NCBI RefSeq assembly: GCF_000382205.1
Contig: NZ_KB907786.1
Location: forward strand, 1,364,001 to 1,428,000
DNA: 64,000 nt
Direction: 5' to 3'
Source of the DNA: Dyadobacter beijingensis DSM 21582
GTDB lineage: Bacteria; Bacteroidota; Bacteroidia; Cytophagales; Spirosomataceae
In this document: positions 27,056-36,654 of the stretch, piece by piece
How the letters are laid out: every line of letters begins with the position of its first letter
How positions within the stretch are numbered: position 1 is the stretch's first letter
Translations under genes and position numbers: made by a program
The notes under the pieces: model-generated
What the model was told of the DNA's origin: nothing
What the model saw: the letters and a program-made list of their open reading frames with translations, nothing else
Databases searched by the model: none

Positions 27056-27964
27056 ATGCAAAAAACAACCGGACTACTGGCATCGAGCCTCATAAAGCTC
27101 AAAAACCTGCAACTGACCGGGAAACTGGTGAGCGAAGAGCTGATGCTGGGCATTCATTCCAGCAAGCGGTCGGGGATCGGGATCGAATTCGAGCAGTACC
27201 GGCATTACGAGCCCGGCGACGACCCGAAACGCATCGACTGGAAGCTTTTTGCCAGGACAGACAAGCACCTTGTGCGGGAATCGTCGACGGAAAGCGACCG
27301 GCAGGTTCGGTTCGTGCTGGATTTGTCGGGGTCGATGAATTATACGGAAAATGGTGTGAGCAGGCTGCAATATGCGCAGATCCTGCTGGCCTCGCTGGCC
27401 TATTTGTGCTATATTCAGAACGACCAGATGAGCCTGTACGGCTTGAAGAACGGAGCCGCGGAGACGATCTGCGGAACTGGTTCGGGGGCGTCGGCCCGGC
27501 AGGCTTTTCAAAAGATATTGGTGGGGCTGGAAAAAGCGACGGCTTCGGGCGCGTGGCAAAAGACGGGGCCGGGCGGGGCTTATCCGGGAGGTGGAGAATT
27601 TCTGTCAAAAAAGAAGGAACAGCTGATTTTGGTGAGCGATTTGCTCCAAATAGAGGACGAATGGCTGTCGTGGGTGCGCTCACTGGCCGGGCCTTACCGT
27701 GAGATCGTGCTGTTTCAAATCCTGGGCGACCGGGAGGCGGATTTCGATCTCAAAGGATTTTACCGGTTCAGGGACCTGGAAAGCGGTCGGGAGGTAGAGC
27801 TGGATGCGGACGCCGTGGCGACGCAGTACCGCACTGCTATGGAGACCTATCTGGCCGATTTGAAGGCTGCATTGCAGATTCCGCACGTGCGCTTCGTGCG
27901 TGCGTACATGAGCGACCCGATCGGGATGGTATTGAAGGCATTTTTAACAAGAAGAAAAGGGTGA
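27056..27964 (+). CDS. DUF58 domain protein (VWA-like)
   Basis: A 302-residue protein with the DUF58 hallmark YRHYEPGDDPKRIDWKLFAR and a von Willebrand A-like segment, FVLDLSGSMNY, containing the DxSxS metal site. DUF58 proteins pair with MoxR ATPases, and the gene follows moxR by 20 bases. There is no membrane segment. The stop codon overlaps the next start (TGATG), so translation is probably coupled. Confidence 0.88.
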   Translation: MQKTTGLLASSLIKLKNLQLTGKLVSEELMLGIHSSKRSGIGIEFEQYRHYEPGDDPKRIDWKLFARTDKHLVRESSTESDRQVRFVLDLSGSMNYTENGVSRLQYAQILLASLAYLCYIQNDQMSLYGLKNGAAETICGTGSGASARQAFQKILVGLEKATASGAWQKTGPGGAYPGGGEFLSKKKEQLILVSDLLQIEDEWLSWVRSLAGPYREIVLFQILGDREADFDLKGFYRFRDLESGREVELDADAVATQYRTAMETYLADLKAALQIPHVRFVRAYMSDPIGMVLKAFLTRRKG

Positions 27965-29085
27965 TGACGTTCCTGCAATCCTATTGGCTTTGGGGAATGC
28001 TGGCCGTAGCCGTGCCGGTGGCGATCCATTTCTGGTATCAGAAAAGGGGCAAAACCATCGAATGGGCGGCCATGCGCTGGCTGGGAGAACAAACTACGCT
28101 GCAACATCGCGGGTTCCGGCTGAACGAGGTCGCGCTGATGCTTGTGCGTTGCCTGGTAGTGGCACTACTCGCATTGGTCCTTAGCAAGCCGGTGGTACAT
28201 TGGCTCAAAAGCGCAAACCGACTGCGCGTCGTCCACATCGTACAAGGCGACCGGCTTGTTACCGAAGCCTGGCGTTTTGAACTAAACGGTGCGATGCAAA
28301 AGGGCGAGCCGGTATATTGGCTTGGCGCTTCGCCGCAAAAGACAACCGATTTGATAGAAACACCTGCGCAGATAGCCGAGTGGGCAGATTTGCAAACAGA
28401 TATCAATGCGTTGGCAAGTGAAAACGGCACAGTTTTCAAATTGTATTTTCACAGCAGCCTCGTCCCGGAGGACGCGCCGCGCATTTATGTCCCGGGTAAT
28501 TACGAGCTTTTCCCGGTGCCGGATACAACGGGCCGCGCAGGTTTCGACCTATCTGAAAACAGGCCTGTTTTCAAAAACAACATCCATATCCTGCTCGACT
28601 ACCCCAAGGCAGAGGAGCATAAGACGGTGGCCGCTGCGCTCGCCGCATTGCACGAAGTGCATGGTTTTCCGTTTGAAATAGAAAATAATGCTACCCCCGG
28701 CAAGCATTACGACTGGGTTTTTACCAATAAACCCGTGAAGCAAGCCAAAGCAGCAACGCAATATGTTGTGTCGGGCGTTGCGCCGGAATGGGGCGCGCCG
28801 GCATCGGTAATTTTTCTGCCCGATTCGCTGCAATCGGCTGATGATGAGCTCGTGGAAAGCGGGCGTTTGCCGGAATGGCTGGGGGAGTTGATGCTGAAAA
28901 AAGCGCGACTCGATCATGACATAACGGCATTGACTAATAGCCAGTTGAATGCATTATTTGAGAAGGCCGGGGTGGATACTGGCCGGAAAGGGGCGGCATT
29001 GCGGCCCTGGCTGTTGCTGGTTTTTTTGGGTTTATTGATCACGGAACGCTGGCTGGCGTTGCGCAAACCGGTTGCTCATGGCTGA
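27964..29085 (+). CDS. BatA-domain membrane protein
   Basis: A 373-residue protein. The N-terminus FLQSYWLWGMLAVAVPVAIHFW and the following RGKTIEWAAMRWLG, then a second helix (LVRCLVVALLALVLSKP), form the BatA-type membrane domain of Bacteroidota aerotolerance-like operons. The C-terminus ends in another helix (LRPWLLLVFLGLLITERWLAL). The middle is a soluble domain I do not recognise. ATG 27964 is used; GTG at 27961 is an alternative. Confidence 0.78.
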   Translation: MTFLQSYWLWGMLAVAVPVAIHFWYQKRGKTIEWAAMRWLGEQTTLQHRGFRLNEVALMLVRCLVVALLALVLSKPVVHWLKSANRLRVVHIVQGDRLVTEAWRFELNGAMQKGEPVYWLGASPQKTTDLIETPAQIAEWADLQTDINALASENGTVFKLYFHSSLVPEDAPRIYVPGNYELFPVPDTTGRAGFDLSENRPVFKNNIHILLDYPKAEEHKTVAAALAALHEVHGFPFEIENNATPGKHYDWVFTNKPVKQAKAATQYVVSGVAPEWGAPASVIFLPDSLQSADDELVESGRLPEWLGELMLKKARLDHDITALTNSQLNALFEKAGVDTGRKGAALRPWLLLVFLGLLITERWLALRKPVAHG

Positions 29086-31276
29086 TTTACAGAAACGGAT
29101 CAAATCGGTAAACATGCAAATCCAGTGGGTGGCGATTGGTAAATGCCTGCTGCTGGGGCTGGCATTCCGGTCGCTGGCGAGGGCGCTGCCGGGCGATCAT
29201 CCGTGGCTCGAAACGATGATCAGCGCCGTGGGCTGTCTGATCGGGATTTTTCTCACCAAGGCATTTACCGACCGCAAACGCCATGCTATTACGCTGCTGC
29301 ATAGCCATAATCCCGGTCTGGAATATAGCTTAGACCTTTTGTACAGGCTGGACCTGAACCCCGTTGAGCAAATGCAGCTGCAACGGATCGCGGCCGTCCC
29401 TGCAAAAGTACCGCGCAGGGAATTGTTCCGCGGATTTTGGGTTTATTTCGGGATTTTTATCGTTGCCGCCGGTATCAATCTAGGTGCGGACCATTGGAAA
29501 ACGCGCAGTGAAATGCCTGTGAAAACAGCCGGGCCTCCATCGGTTTTATCCCCGAAAACAGCACCACAGGCTCCGCGGTATCGGGCAGCGCAGGTGAAAA
29601 TAACGCCGCCCGCCTACACGGGATTGCCGGGTAAAAATTCTTCGGATTTGAATATCAGTTCGTTGGTGGGGTCGGTCGTAGAATGGTCGGTGGATTTTGA
29701 CCATGCACAGGGCCTGAGCGTCCGCATCGCCAACAGTCGGGGTGAGGAGGTGTTTCTGAAAGAATCGCACGGGGCGTTCGTGCACCGCGACCGGCTGACC
29801 GGCTCCGGTTTGTATTCCGTCAAGGGTTACTGGAAGGATTCGCTCGTGTACCAGTCCGATTTTTACAAGCTCGAAGCGCTGCCCGATCTCGCGCCGCGCA
29901 TCGAGCCTGCTTCAAAGGATTTATATCGATACCATTTCTTGAAAGACCCTAAAAACTTCCGGGTTTCGGCCAGAATATCGGATGATTTTCGTGTGAAACA
30001 GGCTTTTATTGTCGCTACCGTCGCGCGGGGTTCGGGGGAGAATGTCAAGTTCCGGGAAGTGAGGATGCGACTTGGTCAAGCCGATTTTAAAGAGGCTAAC
30101 ATTCAGAAAACCATTGACTTGAATGCGTTGCAGTTCGCGCCGGGCGATGAGCTGTACTACTACTGGGCGGCGGTCGATAACCGGCAGCCGGAAGCGAATT
30201 TCAGTAAGTCGGACACCTATTTCGTCGTGTACAAAGACACCGCGAAGGTGGAGGAAGCCGAGCTGGCGACGATGGCCGTGAACATAATGCCGGAGTATTT
30301 TCGCAGCCAGCGCCAGATCATCATCGACACGGAAAAGTTGATCGCTAAGCGCAAAAGGCTCAAAACCAATGAGTTTAATGCAACTTCCAACGAGATCGGT
30401 TTCGACCAGAAAGTGCTGCGGCTGCGGTACGGGCAATACCTCGGCGAAGAATTTGAAACGAGCATCGGCGGCGGTGATAACCCGGCGGCCGACAACGGCA
30501 ATATCATCGACGCATTCACGCACCATTCCGACGGCCAGGGCGAAGGCGCCGAGTCGCGCGTGGGCGAACCTGCGCATGCGGACGAACACGCACACAAGGC
30601 CGAGCCTGCTGGTGAAAAAGACCCGCTGGCAGCATTGATGGAGCAATACACCCACTCGCACGACGATGCCGAGACGAATACATTCTACGAACAATCGACA
30701 CGCAGCCTTTTGAAAATGGCTTTGGAGCAAATGTGGCAGTCGGAGCTGCATTTACGTACTTATGAGCCCGAAAAGGCACTTCCATTCGAGCATAAGGCAT
30801 TGGAATACCTCAAAACCGCCCAGCAAAAAGCACGTACCTATGTGAAAAAGAGCGGTTACGACCCGCCGCCGATTAAAGAACAGGAGAAGCGGCTTACCGG
30901 CGAGCTGAAAGACCTCGTCCCGAAATGGGCGTACGAAAAGCAGTTCGACCAGAAGCCGACGGCCGAGCTCGCGGCAACCTTGCTGGGTTACCTGGAAACG
31001 GACCAATCACGAAGGGCGGACGCCGCCCGGACAGCCGCGCTGGCGATGGAAATGACGCAAAGGCTGACGGATAGCGGCCCGTTTAATGGCGGATTGCAAA
31101 ACTGGAACACCATTGCCGCATTGCAGAAACTCGCTGCCGGCCGGGCGCTGAATGCCAGGGAGGCAAATAATCTTAAAACCGATTTGTACCAGCGAGCCAG
31201 CCCCGCATTGCGGAGCCGGCCGGGCTGGGTAGGAGATAAAAAACTGGAAGCGGCGTTCCGGAAAGCATTACGCTAG
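29078..31276 (+). CDS. Large membrane-anchored protein of the MoxR/BatA operon (DUF4175-like)
   Basis: A 732-residue protein with three N-terminal membrane segments (WVAIGKCLLLGLAF, MISAVGCLIGIFL, YFGIFIVAAGINLG). A large periplasmic part follows: beta-rich to about residue 400, then mostly helical with an acidic His-rich stretch (HADEHAHKAEP, YTHSHDD) near 505-535. It recalls DUF4175-type proteins in such operons, but the assignment is weak. ATG 29078 overlaps the previous gene by eight bases; a TTG at 29072 is also in frame. The His-rich segment might bind metal, which is speculative. Confidence 0.65.
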   Translation: MADLQKRIKSVNMQIQWVAIGKCLLLGLAFRSLARALPGDHPWLETMISAVGCLIGIFLTKAFTDRKRHAITLLHSHNPGLEYSLDLLYRLDLNPVEQMQLQRIAAVPAKVPRRELFRGFWVYFGIFIVAAGINLGADHWKTRSEMPVKTAGPPSVLSPKTAPQAPRYRAAQVKITPPAYTGLPGKNSSDLNISSLVGSVVEWSVDFDHAQGLSVRIANSRGEEVFLKESHGAFVHRDRLTGSGLYSVKGYWKDSLVYQSDFYKLEALPDLAPRIEPASKDLYRYHFLKDPKNFRVSARISDDFRVKQAFIVATVARGSGENVKFREVRMRLGQADFKEANIQKTIDLNALQFAPGDELYYYWAAVDNRQPEANFSKSDTYFVVYKDTAKVEEAELATMAVNIMPEYFRSQRQIIIDTEKLIAKRKRLKTNEFNATSNEIGFDQKVLRLRYGQYLGEEFETSIGGGDNPAADNGNIIDAFTHHSDGQGEGAESRVGEPAHADEHAHKAEPAGEKDPLAALMEQYTHSHDDAETNTFYEQSTRSLLKMALEQMWQSELHLRTYEPEKALPFEHKALEYLKTAQQKARTYVKKSGYDPPPIKEQEKRLTGELKDLVPKWAYEKQFDQKPTAELAATLLGYLETDQSRRADAARTAALAMEMTQRLTDSGPFNGGLQNWNTIAALQKLAAGRALNAREANNLKTDLYQRASPALRSRPGWVGDKKLEAAFRKALR

Positions 31277-31297
31277 TCTGATTTGGAAGTTTTTTGA

Positions 31298-32947
31298 ATG
31301 AATTCAAACCGAATGATCCATACCGATTTCAACTGGACGGAACTTGTAAACCTGCTGCTGATCTGTGCCGCGCTTGCGTTGCTGGCTGTGCAATGCGCGT
31401 GGCTGTACATGCGGCACCGGCATTCGGGCCGGATCGGTATTCGTTTGCTTTTGAATGTGTTGTTGTGGGTTGTCGTCTCGATGTGGGTACTGGGCCCGTA
31501 TTTTAAATCGCCCGCAAAATCAAATGTCGGGCTGCTGGTGGCCGATAATGTGCCCGGCGAGGTAACCGGGTGGCTCCGCGACAGTCTGCTGAATGCCCGG
31601 ATCGTTGCGCAGGACCGAATCCGCGAATCGCAGGCCGATACACTGGTGATATTGGGGCAGGCATTCGACGCATCTGTGCCAGGCGCGATCCGGCAGCTGC
31701 GGAATGTGCCGAAAGTTAAGTGGATACCCTATTTTGCCCCTGACGAGTTGTCTGGCCTGCGGTGGAAGGGCATTGTGAAAAAAGGCGAAATGCAGCGTGT
31801 GGAGGGACTTATTCAATCGGTGCGAAAGCAAATTTTACAGATCCGTTACGGCGGCCGCACGCTTGACAGCGTTGCGTTGGTCGGGGGGGATAGCCGGTTC
31901 CGGCTCGCATTCCCGGCATTCAGCGAGGGGAGAACGACTACTACTTTGCATTTGAATGGCCGGGTGATCGACACGGTCCGGTTTTTTAGCCAGCCCGAGG
32001 CGAAGCTGACTATTCGTTTTTTACTCGATAGCCCTGATTTTGAAACGCGTAACCTGGCTACCTGGCTCGGGAAAAACGGCCATTCCGTAAGCTATGACGC
32101 TACATTGTCCAAAAACATCACAACCAGCCTGAATATCAACCGCGCCAAAGAGCCTGACCTGATCGTTACCAGTCCCGCGAATGCGTCCGGTCCGGTGGTC
32201 AAAAAGGCCATTGGCAATGGTAAAAGTGTGCTTTTTGTGCAAATGACCGATCCCGAGGCCGAGGTGCGGGGCCTTAACGAAGCATTGGGCACCCGGTTTC
32301 AGGTGGTCAGGATGTCCAACGAAGCGTCGGTCGCATTATCGCCGGTATTGAACGCGCTGCCATTCCGGTTTCAAATCCAAAGTTTTCAAACACAGGCAGC
32401 GCATTATCCGGTGGCGGCTGAAAAGACGACCGGGAAAGTGGTCGTCAGCCTGCTGAACGAAACTTTCCCGATGCAGTTATCCGGCGACAGCGTGGCCTAT
32501 GCGAAGGTTTGGGATGAAATCATGGCCTGGACACGACCGGCACAGGGACCGGTTATGTCGGCGGACGCACCCGCTTTCAAAAGCATTCCCACGAAATTGT
32601 ATTTGAATAACTTCCAGGCAATCCCGCGCCGGCTGATCATCGGGAGTGACACGGTTTTCACAAAAATGTCTTCATTGAATGGGCATTCGGCTAATGCAAC
32701 TTTTCTGCCGGCCACGACCGGCTGGCAACCGTTGCACGATTCGCTGCACACCGAAATCTATGTGCAGGACTATTCGCTATTGCGCCACGCCGCCGGAATG
32801 CAGCATTTCGTACAAACGGCCGGTGAAGCGACCTTCAATACAACCTTCGAGAAGCCGCAGCATGCCACCCGCAAACTGCCGGACTGGGTCTGGTTTACAT
32901 TACTCATGCTTTGCCTCACGGCGCTTTGGATCGAGCCGAAGCTGTGA
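31298..32947 (+). CDS. Membrane protein of the MoxR/BatA operon, unknown function
   Basis: A 549-residue protein with two N-terminal membrane segments (LVNLLLICAALALLAVQCAWLY and LLLNVLLWVVVSMWVLGPYF split by a basic loop) and one at the C-terminus (DWVWFTLLMLCLTALWIEPKL). The soluble region between them resembles the amidotransferase-like domain of BatA-associated proteins (LLVADNVPGEV, DLIVTSPANAS, GKSVLFVQM), without a clear catalytic triad. It is the last gene of the block that starts at 19016 and meets the convergent permease gene 18 bases later. Confidence 0.65.
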   Translation: MNSNRMIHTDFNWTELVNLLLICAALALLAVQCAWLYMRHRHSGRIGIRLLLNVLLWVVVSMWVLGPYFKSPAKSNVGLLVADNVPGEVTGWLRDSLLNARIVAQDRIRESQADTLVILGQAFDASVPGAIRQLRNVPKVKWIPYFAPDELSGLRWKGIVKKGEMQRVEGLIQSVRKQILQIRYGGRTLDSVALVGGDSRFRLAFPAFSEGRTTTTLHLNGRVIDTVRFFSQPEAKLTIRFLLDSPDFETRNLATWLGKNGHSVSYDATLSKNITTSLNINRAKEPDLIVTSPANASGPVVKKAIGNGKSVLFVQMTDPEAEVRGLNEALGTRFQVVRMSNEASVALSPVLNALPFRFQIQSFQTQAAHYPVAAEKTTGKVVVSLLNETFPMQLSGDSVAYAKVWDEIMAWTRPAQGPVMSADAPAFKSIPTKLYLNNFQAIPRRLIIGSDTVFTKMSSLNGHSANATFLPATTGWQPLHDSLHTEIYVQDYSLLRHAAGMQHFVQTAGEATFNTTFEKPQHATRKLPDWVWFTLLMLCLTALWIEPKL

Positions 32948-32965
32948 TAGCCAGTGCGTTGAGAG

Positions 32966-35596
32966 CTACTCTGAGCGCAGGCTGCGGATCGGGTTCGTCG
33001 TCGCCGCTTTAATCGCCTGGAAGCTTACGGTCAGCAGGGTGATCGTCAGCGTGCCGAGGCCGGTCAATGCGAATATCCACCAGGAAATGGTCGTGTGGTA
33101 ATCGTACTTCTGCAACCAGCCGTTCAGGAAATAGTAGGCGCCGGGCGTGGCAATGAGGAATGCGATGCCGACAAGTAGTACAAAATCCCGCGATAGCAGC
33201 CCCCAAACGCTCAATACCGTGGCGCCGAGTACTTTGCGCACGCCGATTTCCTTCGTCCGCTGCTCGGCGATGAACGACGCCACACCGAATAGGCCGAGGC
33301 AGCTGATCAGGATCGCGAGAACGGAAAAGAAGGTGGTCAGCTTGCCGATCCGCACTTCGTCCAGGAACTTTTGAGCATATCTTTCATCTACAAACTCGTA
33401 TTCGAACGGCGAACCCGGATCGTATTTTTCGAACGTTTCCTTGATTTTCGCGACGGAAGCGGCTGATCCGGAAGTAGGATTGAGCCGGATGTTGATCACA
33501 TTACCCTGCCCTGCCGAAAGGCAGAAGAATTGCGGCCGGTGCGGCGCATAAGGCGAGTTGACGACGATATCCTTGATCACGCCAATGATTTTGTAAGGCT
33601 TTTTGAACCACGTCATCGGCTCGTCCACGGGATTTTGCAGCCCCATAAACTTCACGGCCGTTTCATTCACAACCAATGCGACCGAGTCCGTAGCAAACTC
33701 GCGGGAAAAATCGCGGCCCTGGGTAAATTGCCAGCCGACGGTTTTGCCGTATTCGTAAGAAACCTCGTCGAACCAGAAATCCACCGATTGCTCGGGGTCT
33801 TTGCCCTTCCATTCGAACCCGCTCGTCGACGACCAGGTTTCCGTGGTAGGGCTGCCCGATTCGGCCATTTCTGCAATGGCACCATTGGCTTTCAAGTCAT
33901 GCCTTACCGCTTCGAAATGCTTGTGAATGTCTTCGGTGGAGGTAAAAATGGTAATGAGGCCGTCGCGGGTATAGCCTACCGGCCGGTTTTTGGCAAACTG
34001 GATCTGGCGGAATACCACGGCGGTCCCGATAATGAGGATGATCGATACGGCAAATTGCACCACAACCAGCACCTTTCGCGGTACGGCGGCAAAGCGCCCG
34101 GCCCGGAAAGTACCTTTCAGGACTTTTACAGGTTGGAATGAAGACAAATACAGGGCGGGATAGCTGCCGGCAATGATCGCCGTGATGGCACTGAACCCGA
34201 TACCAGCCAGCCAAAATACCGGCTCGGCCCAGGGCATGGCGATCTTTTTGTCGGCTACTTCATTGAAAAACGGCAGAAAAAGCACGACGAGCGCGATGGA
34301 TAAGGCAAATGAGAAGCCTACGACGAGGAACGATTCGGTGAAAAACTGGGTGATCAATTGGTTGCGTACCGATCCGACGGCCTTGCGGATACCCACCTCT
34401 TTCGCCCGTTTTTCCGAACGTGCCGTGCTGAGGTTCATGAAATTAATGCAGGCCAGCAGCAACACGAACAGGCCGATCGTGCCGAAAAGCCAGACGAATT
34501 CAATGCGGCCGCCCACGCGGTGCCCTTCCTTGAATTCGGAGTGGAGGTACCAGTCGCGCATGGGGTTCAGGAACACGTCGGGTTTATATTTAAGCTGCTC
34601 CTTATTGATATTACGCTTTTTGATGTCTTTGATACGCGCCGTCGCCTGGTCGATGTCCGCATGGTCGATGAGCTGCACGTAGGTCATGTAAGCGTTGGGC
34701 CGCCACGGATCGTCCATCGTTTTGAGCCACGGGTTGGCGATCACCATCAGCTGCCAGGGCAGCATGAAAGACACATCGCGGAAGGAGGTGTTGTGCGGCA
34801 GGTCTTCGTAGACACCCGTCACCTTCACGTTCAGCTTGTTATCAACTTTGATGGTCCTGTCCAATGCATCGGCATCCCCGAAATAGGCCTTCGCCAGCGA
34901 CTCGGAGAGCAATATGGAATAGGGATCTTTCAACCCTGCACGCGTGCCGCTGATCATACGCAGGCTCAGCATATCGGGCGCGTCCGGCTCGAAGAATGAC
35001 CCGGCTTTGTTGAATTTCTTATCGCCTGCCGCCAGGATATGCTTGTTGTTCCACGACGCCATGACCACGTGTTTGAAATCCGCGCCATAGTTCCGCCGGA
35101 TCTCGTCGCCGATCGGGAACGGCAGCGAGGTTTGTGTGCCCACTTGCCCGTTGAACGTCTGGTGCTGCCACACCTGGGCAATGCGGTTGAAATTCTGAAA
35201 ACTCCGGTCGAACGACAGCTCGTCGTAAATCCAGAGGCCGATGAGCATCGCCACGGCCATTCCCAGGGCCAGTCCGGTAATGTTGATAAAGCTGTAAGCC
35301 TTTTGCTTGGCCAGCGTCCGCAGCGAGATTTTGAGGTAATTCTTGATCATGGCAGGACTGAAAATATAGGTAGGAGAATAGGAACCAGGTTTTCGTTTCA
35401 TAAAATAGGGTCGCACGTAACGCGCGGCGGCGAGCAGGTAGCGCAGGCGTGCCTGGCGTGCGGGGCCGCTTTTGATTTGCCGGGCATAGACTTCGTGCAG
35501 GTCGCCCAGAATGTCTTCCAGGAAATGCGGCGCGATGATGGCGGTCAGCAGGCGGTCGATCCAGCGGGGCGGGCTTGGTTGTGGGCGGTTTTCCAT
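32966..35596 (-). CDS. FtsX/MacB-like ABC transporter permease with PadR-associated N-terminus
   Basis: An 876-residue permease with two FtsX units. Residues 1-65 (PRWIDRLLTAIIAPHFLEDILGDL then EVYAR) are the permease prefix domain found in Bacteroidota and Acidobacteria proteins next to PadR regulators. Helices start at FINITGLALGMAVAMLIGLW near residue 105, with MacB-like periplasmic domains (DRTIKVDNKLNVKVTGVYEDL) and the repeated KEVGIRKAVGS / KEIGVRKVLGA signatures. No ATPase gene is adjacent. Such proteins may export peptides or antibiotics or act in envelope signalling. The PadR gene ends four bases before its start. Confidence 0.9.
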   Translation of the reverse strand: MENRPQPSPPRWIDRLLTAIIAPHFLEDILGDLHEVYARQIKSGPARQARLRYLLAAARYVRPYFMKRKPGSYSPTYIFSPAMIKNYLKISLRTLAKQKAYSFINITGLALGMAVAMLIGLWIYDELSFDRSFQNFNRIAQVWQHQTFNGQVGTQTSLPFPIGDEIRRNYGADFKHVVMASWNNKHILAAGDKKFNKAGSFFEPDAPDMLSLRMISGTRAGLKDPYSILLSESLAKAYFGDADALDRTIKVDNKLNVKVTGVYEDLPHNTSFRDVSFMLPWQLMVIANPWLKTMDDPWRPNAYMTYVQLIDHADIDQATARIKDIKKRNINKEQLKYKPDVFLNPMRDWYLHSEFKEGHRVGGRIEFVWLFGTIGLFVLLLACINFMNLSTARSEKRAKEVGIRKAVGSVRNQLITQFFTESFLVVGFSFALSIALVVLFLPFFNEVADKKIAMPWAEPVFWLAGIGFSAITAIIAGSYPALYLSSFQPVKVLKGTFRAGRFAAVPRKVLVVVQFAVSIILIIGTAVVFRQIQFAKNRPVGYTRDGLITIFTSTEDIHKHFEAVRHDLKANGAIAEMAESGSPTTETWSSTSGFEWKGKDPEQSVDFWFDEVSYEYGKTVGWQFTQGRDFSREFATDSVALVVNETAVKFMGLQNPVDEPMTWFKKPYKIIGVIKDIVVNSPYAPHRPQFFCLSAGQGNVINIRLNPTSGSAASVAKIKETFEKYDPGSPFEYEFVDERYAQKFLDEVRIGKLTTFFSVLAILISCLGLFGVASFIAEQRTKEIGVRKVLGATVLSVWGLLSRDFVLLVGIAFLIATPGAYYFLNGWLQKYDYHTTISWWIFALTGLGTLTITLLTVSFQAIKAATTNPIRSLRSE

Positions 35597-35599
35597 GGC

Positions 35600-35944
35600 T
35601 TAAGAAAAGCTGAGTTTGGGCTGGAGCTTATCGGCCGGAATAGCCCGCCAGAGTTGCTGGCGGATCTCGTTGATCTCCTGCAATGCACGGTTGCCGTAGT
35701 TGGTAATAGTAAAAAAGCGTTTGCGGCGCCCGCCGCGTTCGGCGGTGGCACCGCCCATTTCGGAGGTAAGAAAGCCTTTCTCTTCCAATCTGTACAAGGT
35801 CGCATGCACGGCGCTCAGCGAAATGGAGCGGCCCGTATGTTCCTGCACACGCTCCCAGATGGTGACGCCATAGGCTTCTTCGGTGCAGCCCGCTACCACC
35901 AGCAGGACGATCTCTTCAAATTCCCCTAGAAAAGTTCTTTTCAT
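35600..35944 (-). CDS. PadR family transcriptional regulator
   Basis: A 114-residue winged-helix regulator. The recognition region is ISLSAVHATLYRLEEKGFLT, followed by the wing (RKRFFTITNYGNRALQEI). It is the first gene of a two-gene unit with the FtsX-like permease, a pairing common in Bacteroidota, and probably controls that unit. A near-consensus promoter lies just upstream on the minus strand. Confidence 0.9.
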   Translation of the reverse strand: MKRTFLGEFEEIVLLVVAGCTEEAYGVTIWERVQEHTGRSISLSAVHATLYRLEEKGFLTSEMGGATAERGGRRKRFFTITNYGNRALQEINEIRQQLWRAIPADKLQPKLSFS

Positions 35945-35950
35945 TTCCGG

Positions 35951-35982
35951 AAAAGTTATTAGTTGTAATTATGCAAAACAAA
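35951..35982 (-). promoter_or_regulatory. Candidate promoter of the PadR/permease unit
   Basis: Minus strand TTTG (35982-35979), 20 bases, TAACTTTT (35958-35951). The last base of the -7 box deviates from TAnnTTTG. It ends seven bases before the PadR start codon. Confidence 0.4.
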
Positions 35983-36135
35983 TACTTTGCCAACCTTGAA
36001 AATGACGCCTGAGACGCGCTACGGCGGGTTTTGGATTGTTACACCTGTCCGAAACCGGACAGGGTTGTTCGGAAATAATTTTTTTTTCGTAAATCCTGTA
36101 ACGTTTCCGCGGAGCGATCGTCTATGCCATTGAAT

Positions 36136-36654
36136 ATGGATTTACAAGCCTTCAACCAACGCATTCTTCCCGTTCAGGGACGCCTCTTCCGACTGGCGCA
36201 GATGTTTCTTCGCAACCGCGAGGAGGCAGAGGATGCCATTCAGGACGTGTTCCTGCGGCTTTGGACCAACCGGCAGCAGCTGGAAAGTTACCAGAGCGTG
36301 GAGGCGCTGGCGGTACAGATGACGAAGAACCTTTGCCTCGACCGGCTGAAATCTCATGACAAACAGAAAACAACCCGCGATGCGGACATGGTAGCAATGC
36401 AGGCGGCGGATGCGTCGCCTTACCGGCAGGCCGAGAACAACGATAGCGCAGGGCTCATGCACCGGCTCATCAGCGAGCTCCCCGAGCAGCAGCGGCTGGT
36501 GCTGCACCTGCGGGATGTGGAGGAATATACTTTGGAAGAAATCGAGGAGGTAACCGGCCTGAGCAATACAAACATCCGGACGATCCTCTCGCGGGCGAGG
36601 CAGAAGCTGCGCGAGAATTATTTAAAAGCAGAAAATTATGGCACTGGATATTAA
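36136..36654 (+). CDS. ECF-type RNA polymerase sigma factor
   Basis: A 172-residue sigma-70 family protein with region 2 (RNREEAEDAIQDVFLRLW) and region 4 (LPEQQRLVLHLRDVEEYTLE, then TGLSNTNIRTILSRARQKLR). ATG 36136 (MDLQAFNQRILP) fits the family start; ATG 36124 is also in frame. The next gene overlaps its end by 17 bases and encodes a membrane protein, so it probably acts as the anti-sigma factor. Likely targets include the two DUF4097-like genes downstream. Confidence 0.9.
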   Translation: MDLQAFNQRILPVQGRLFRLAQMFLRNREEAEDAIQDVFLRLWTNRQQLESYQSVEALAVQMTKNLCLDRLKSHDKQKTTRDADMVAMQAADASPYRQAENNDSAGLMHRLISELPEQQRLVLHLRDVEEYTLEEIEEVTGLSNTNIRTILSRARQKLRENYLKAENYGTGY

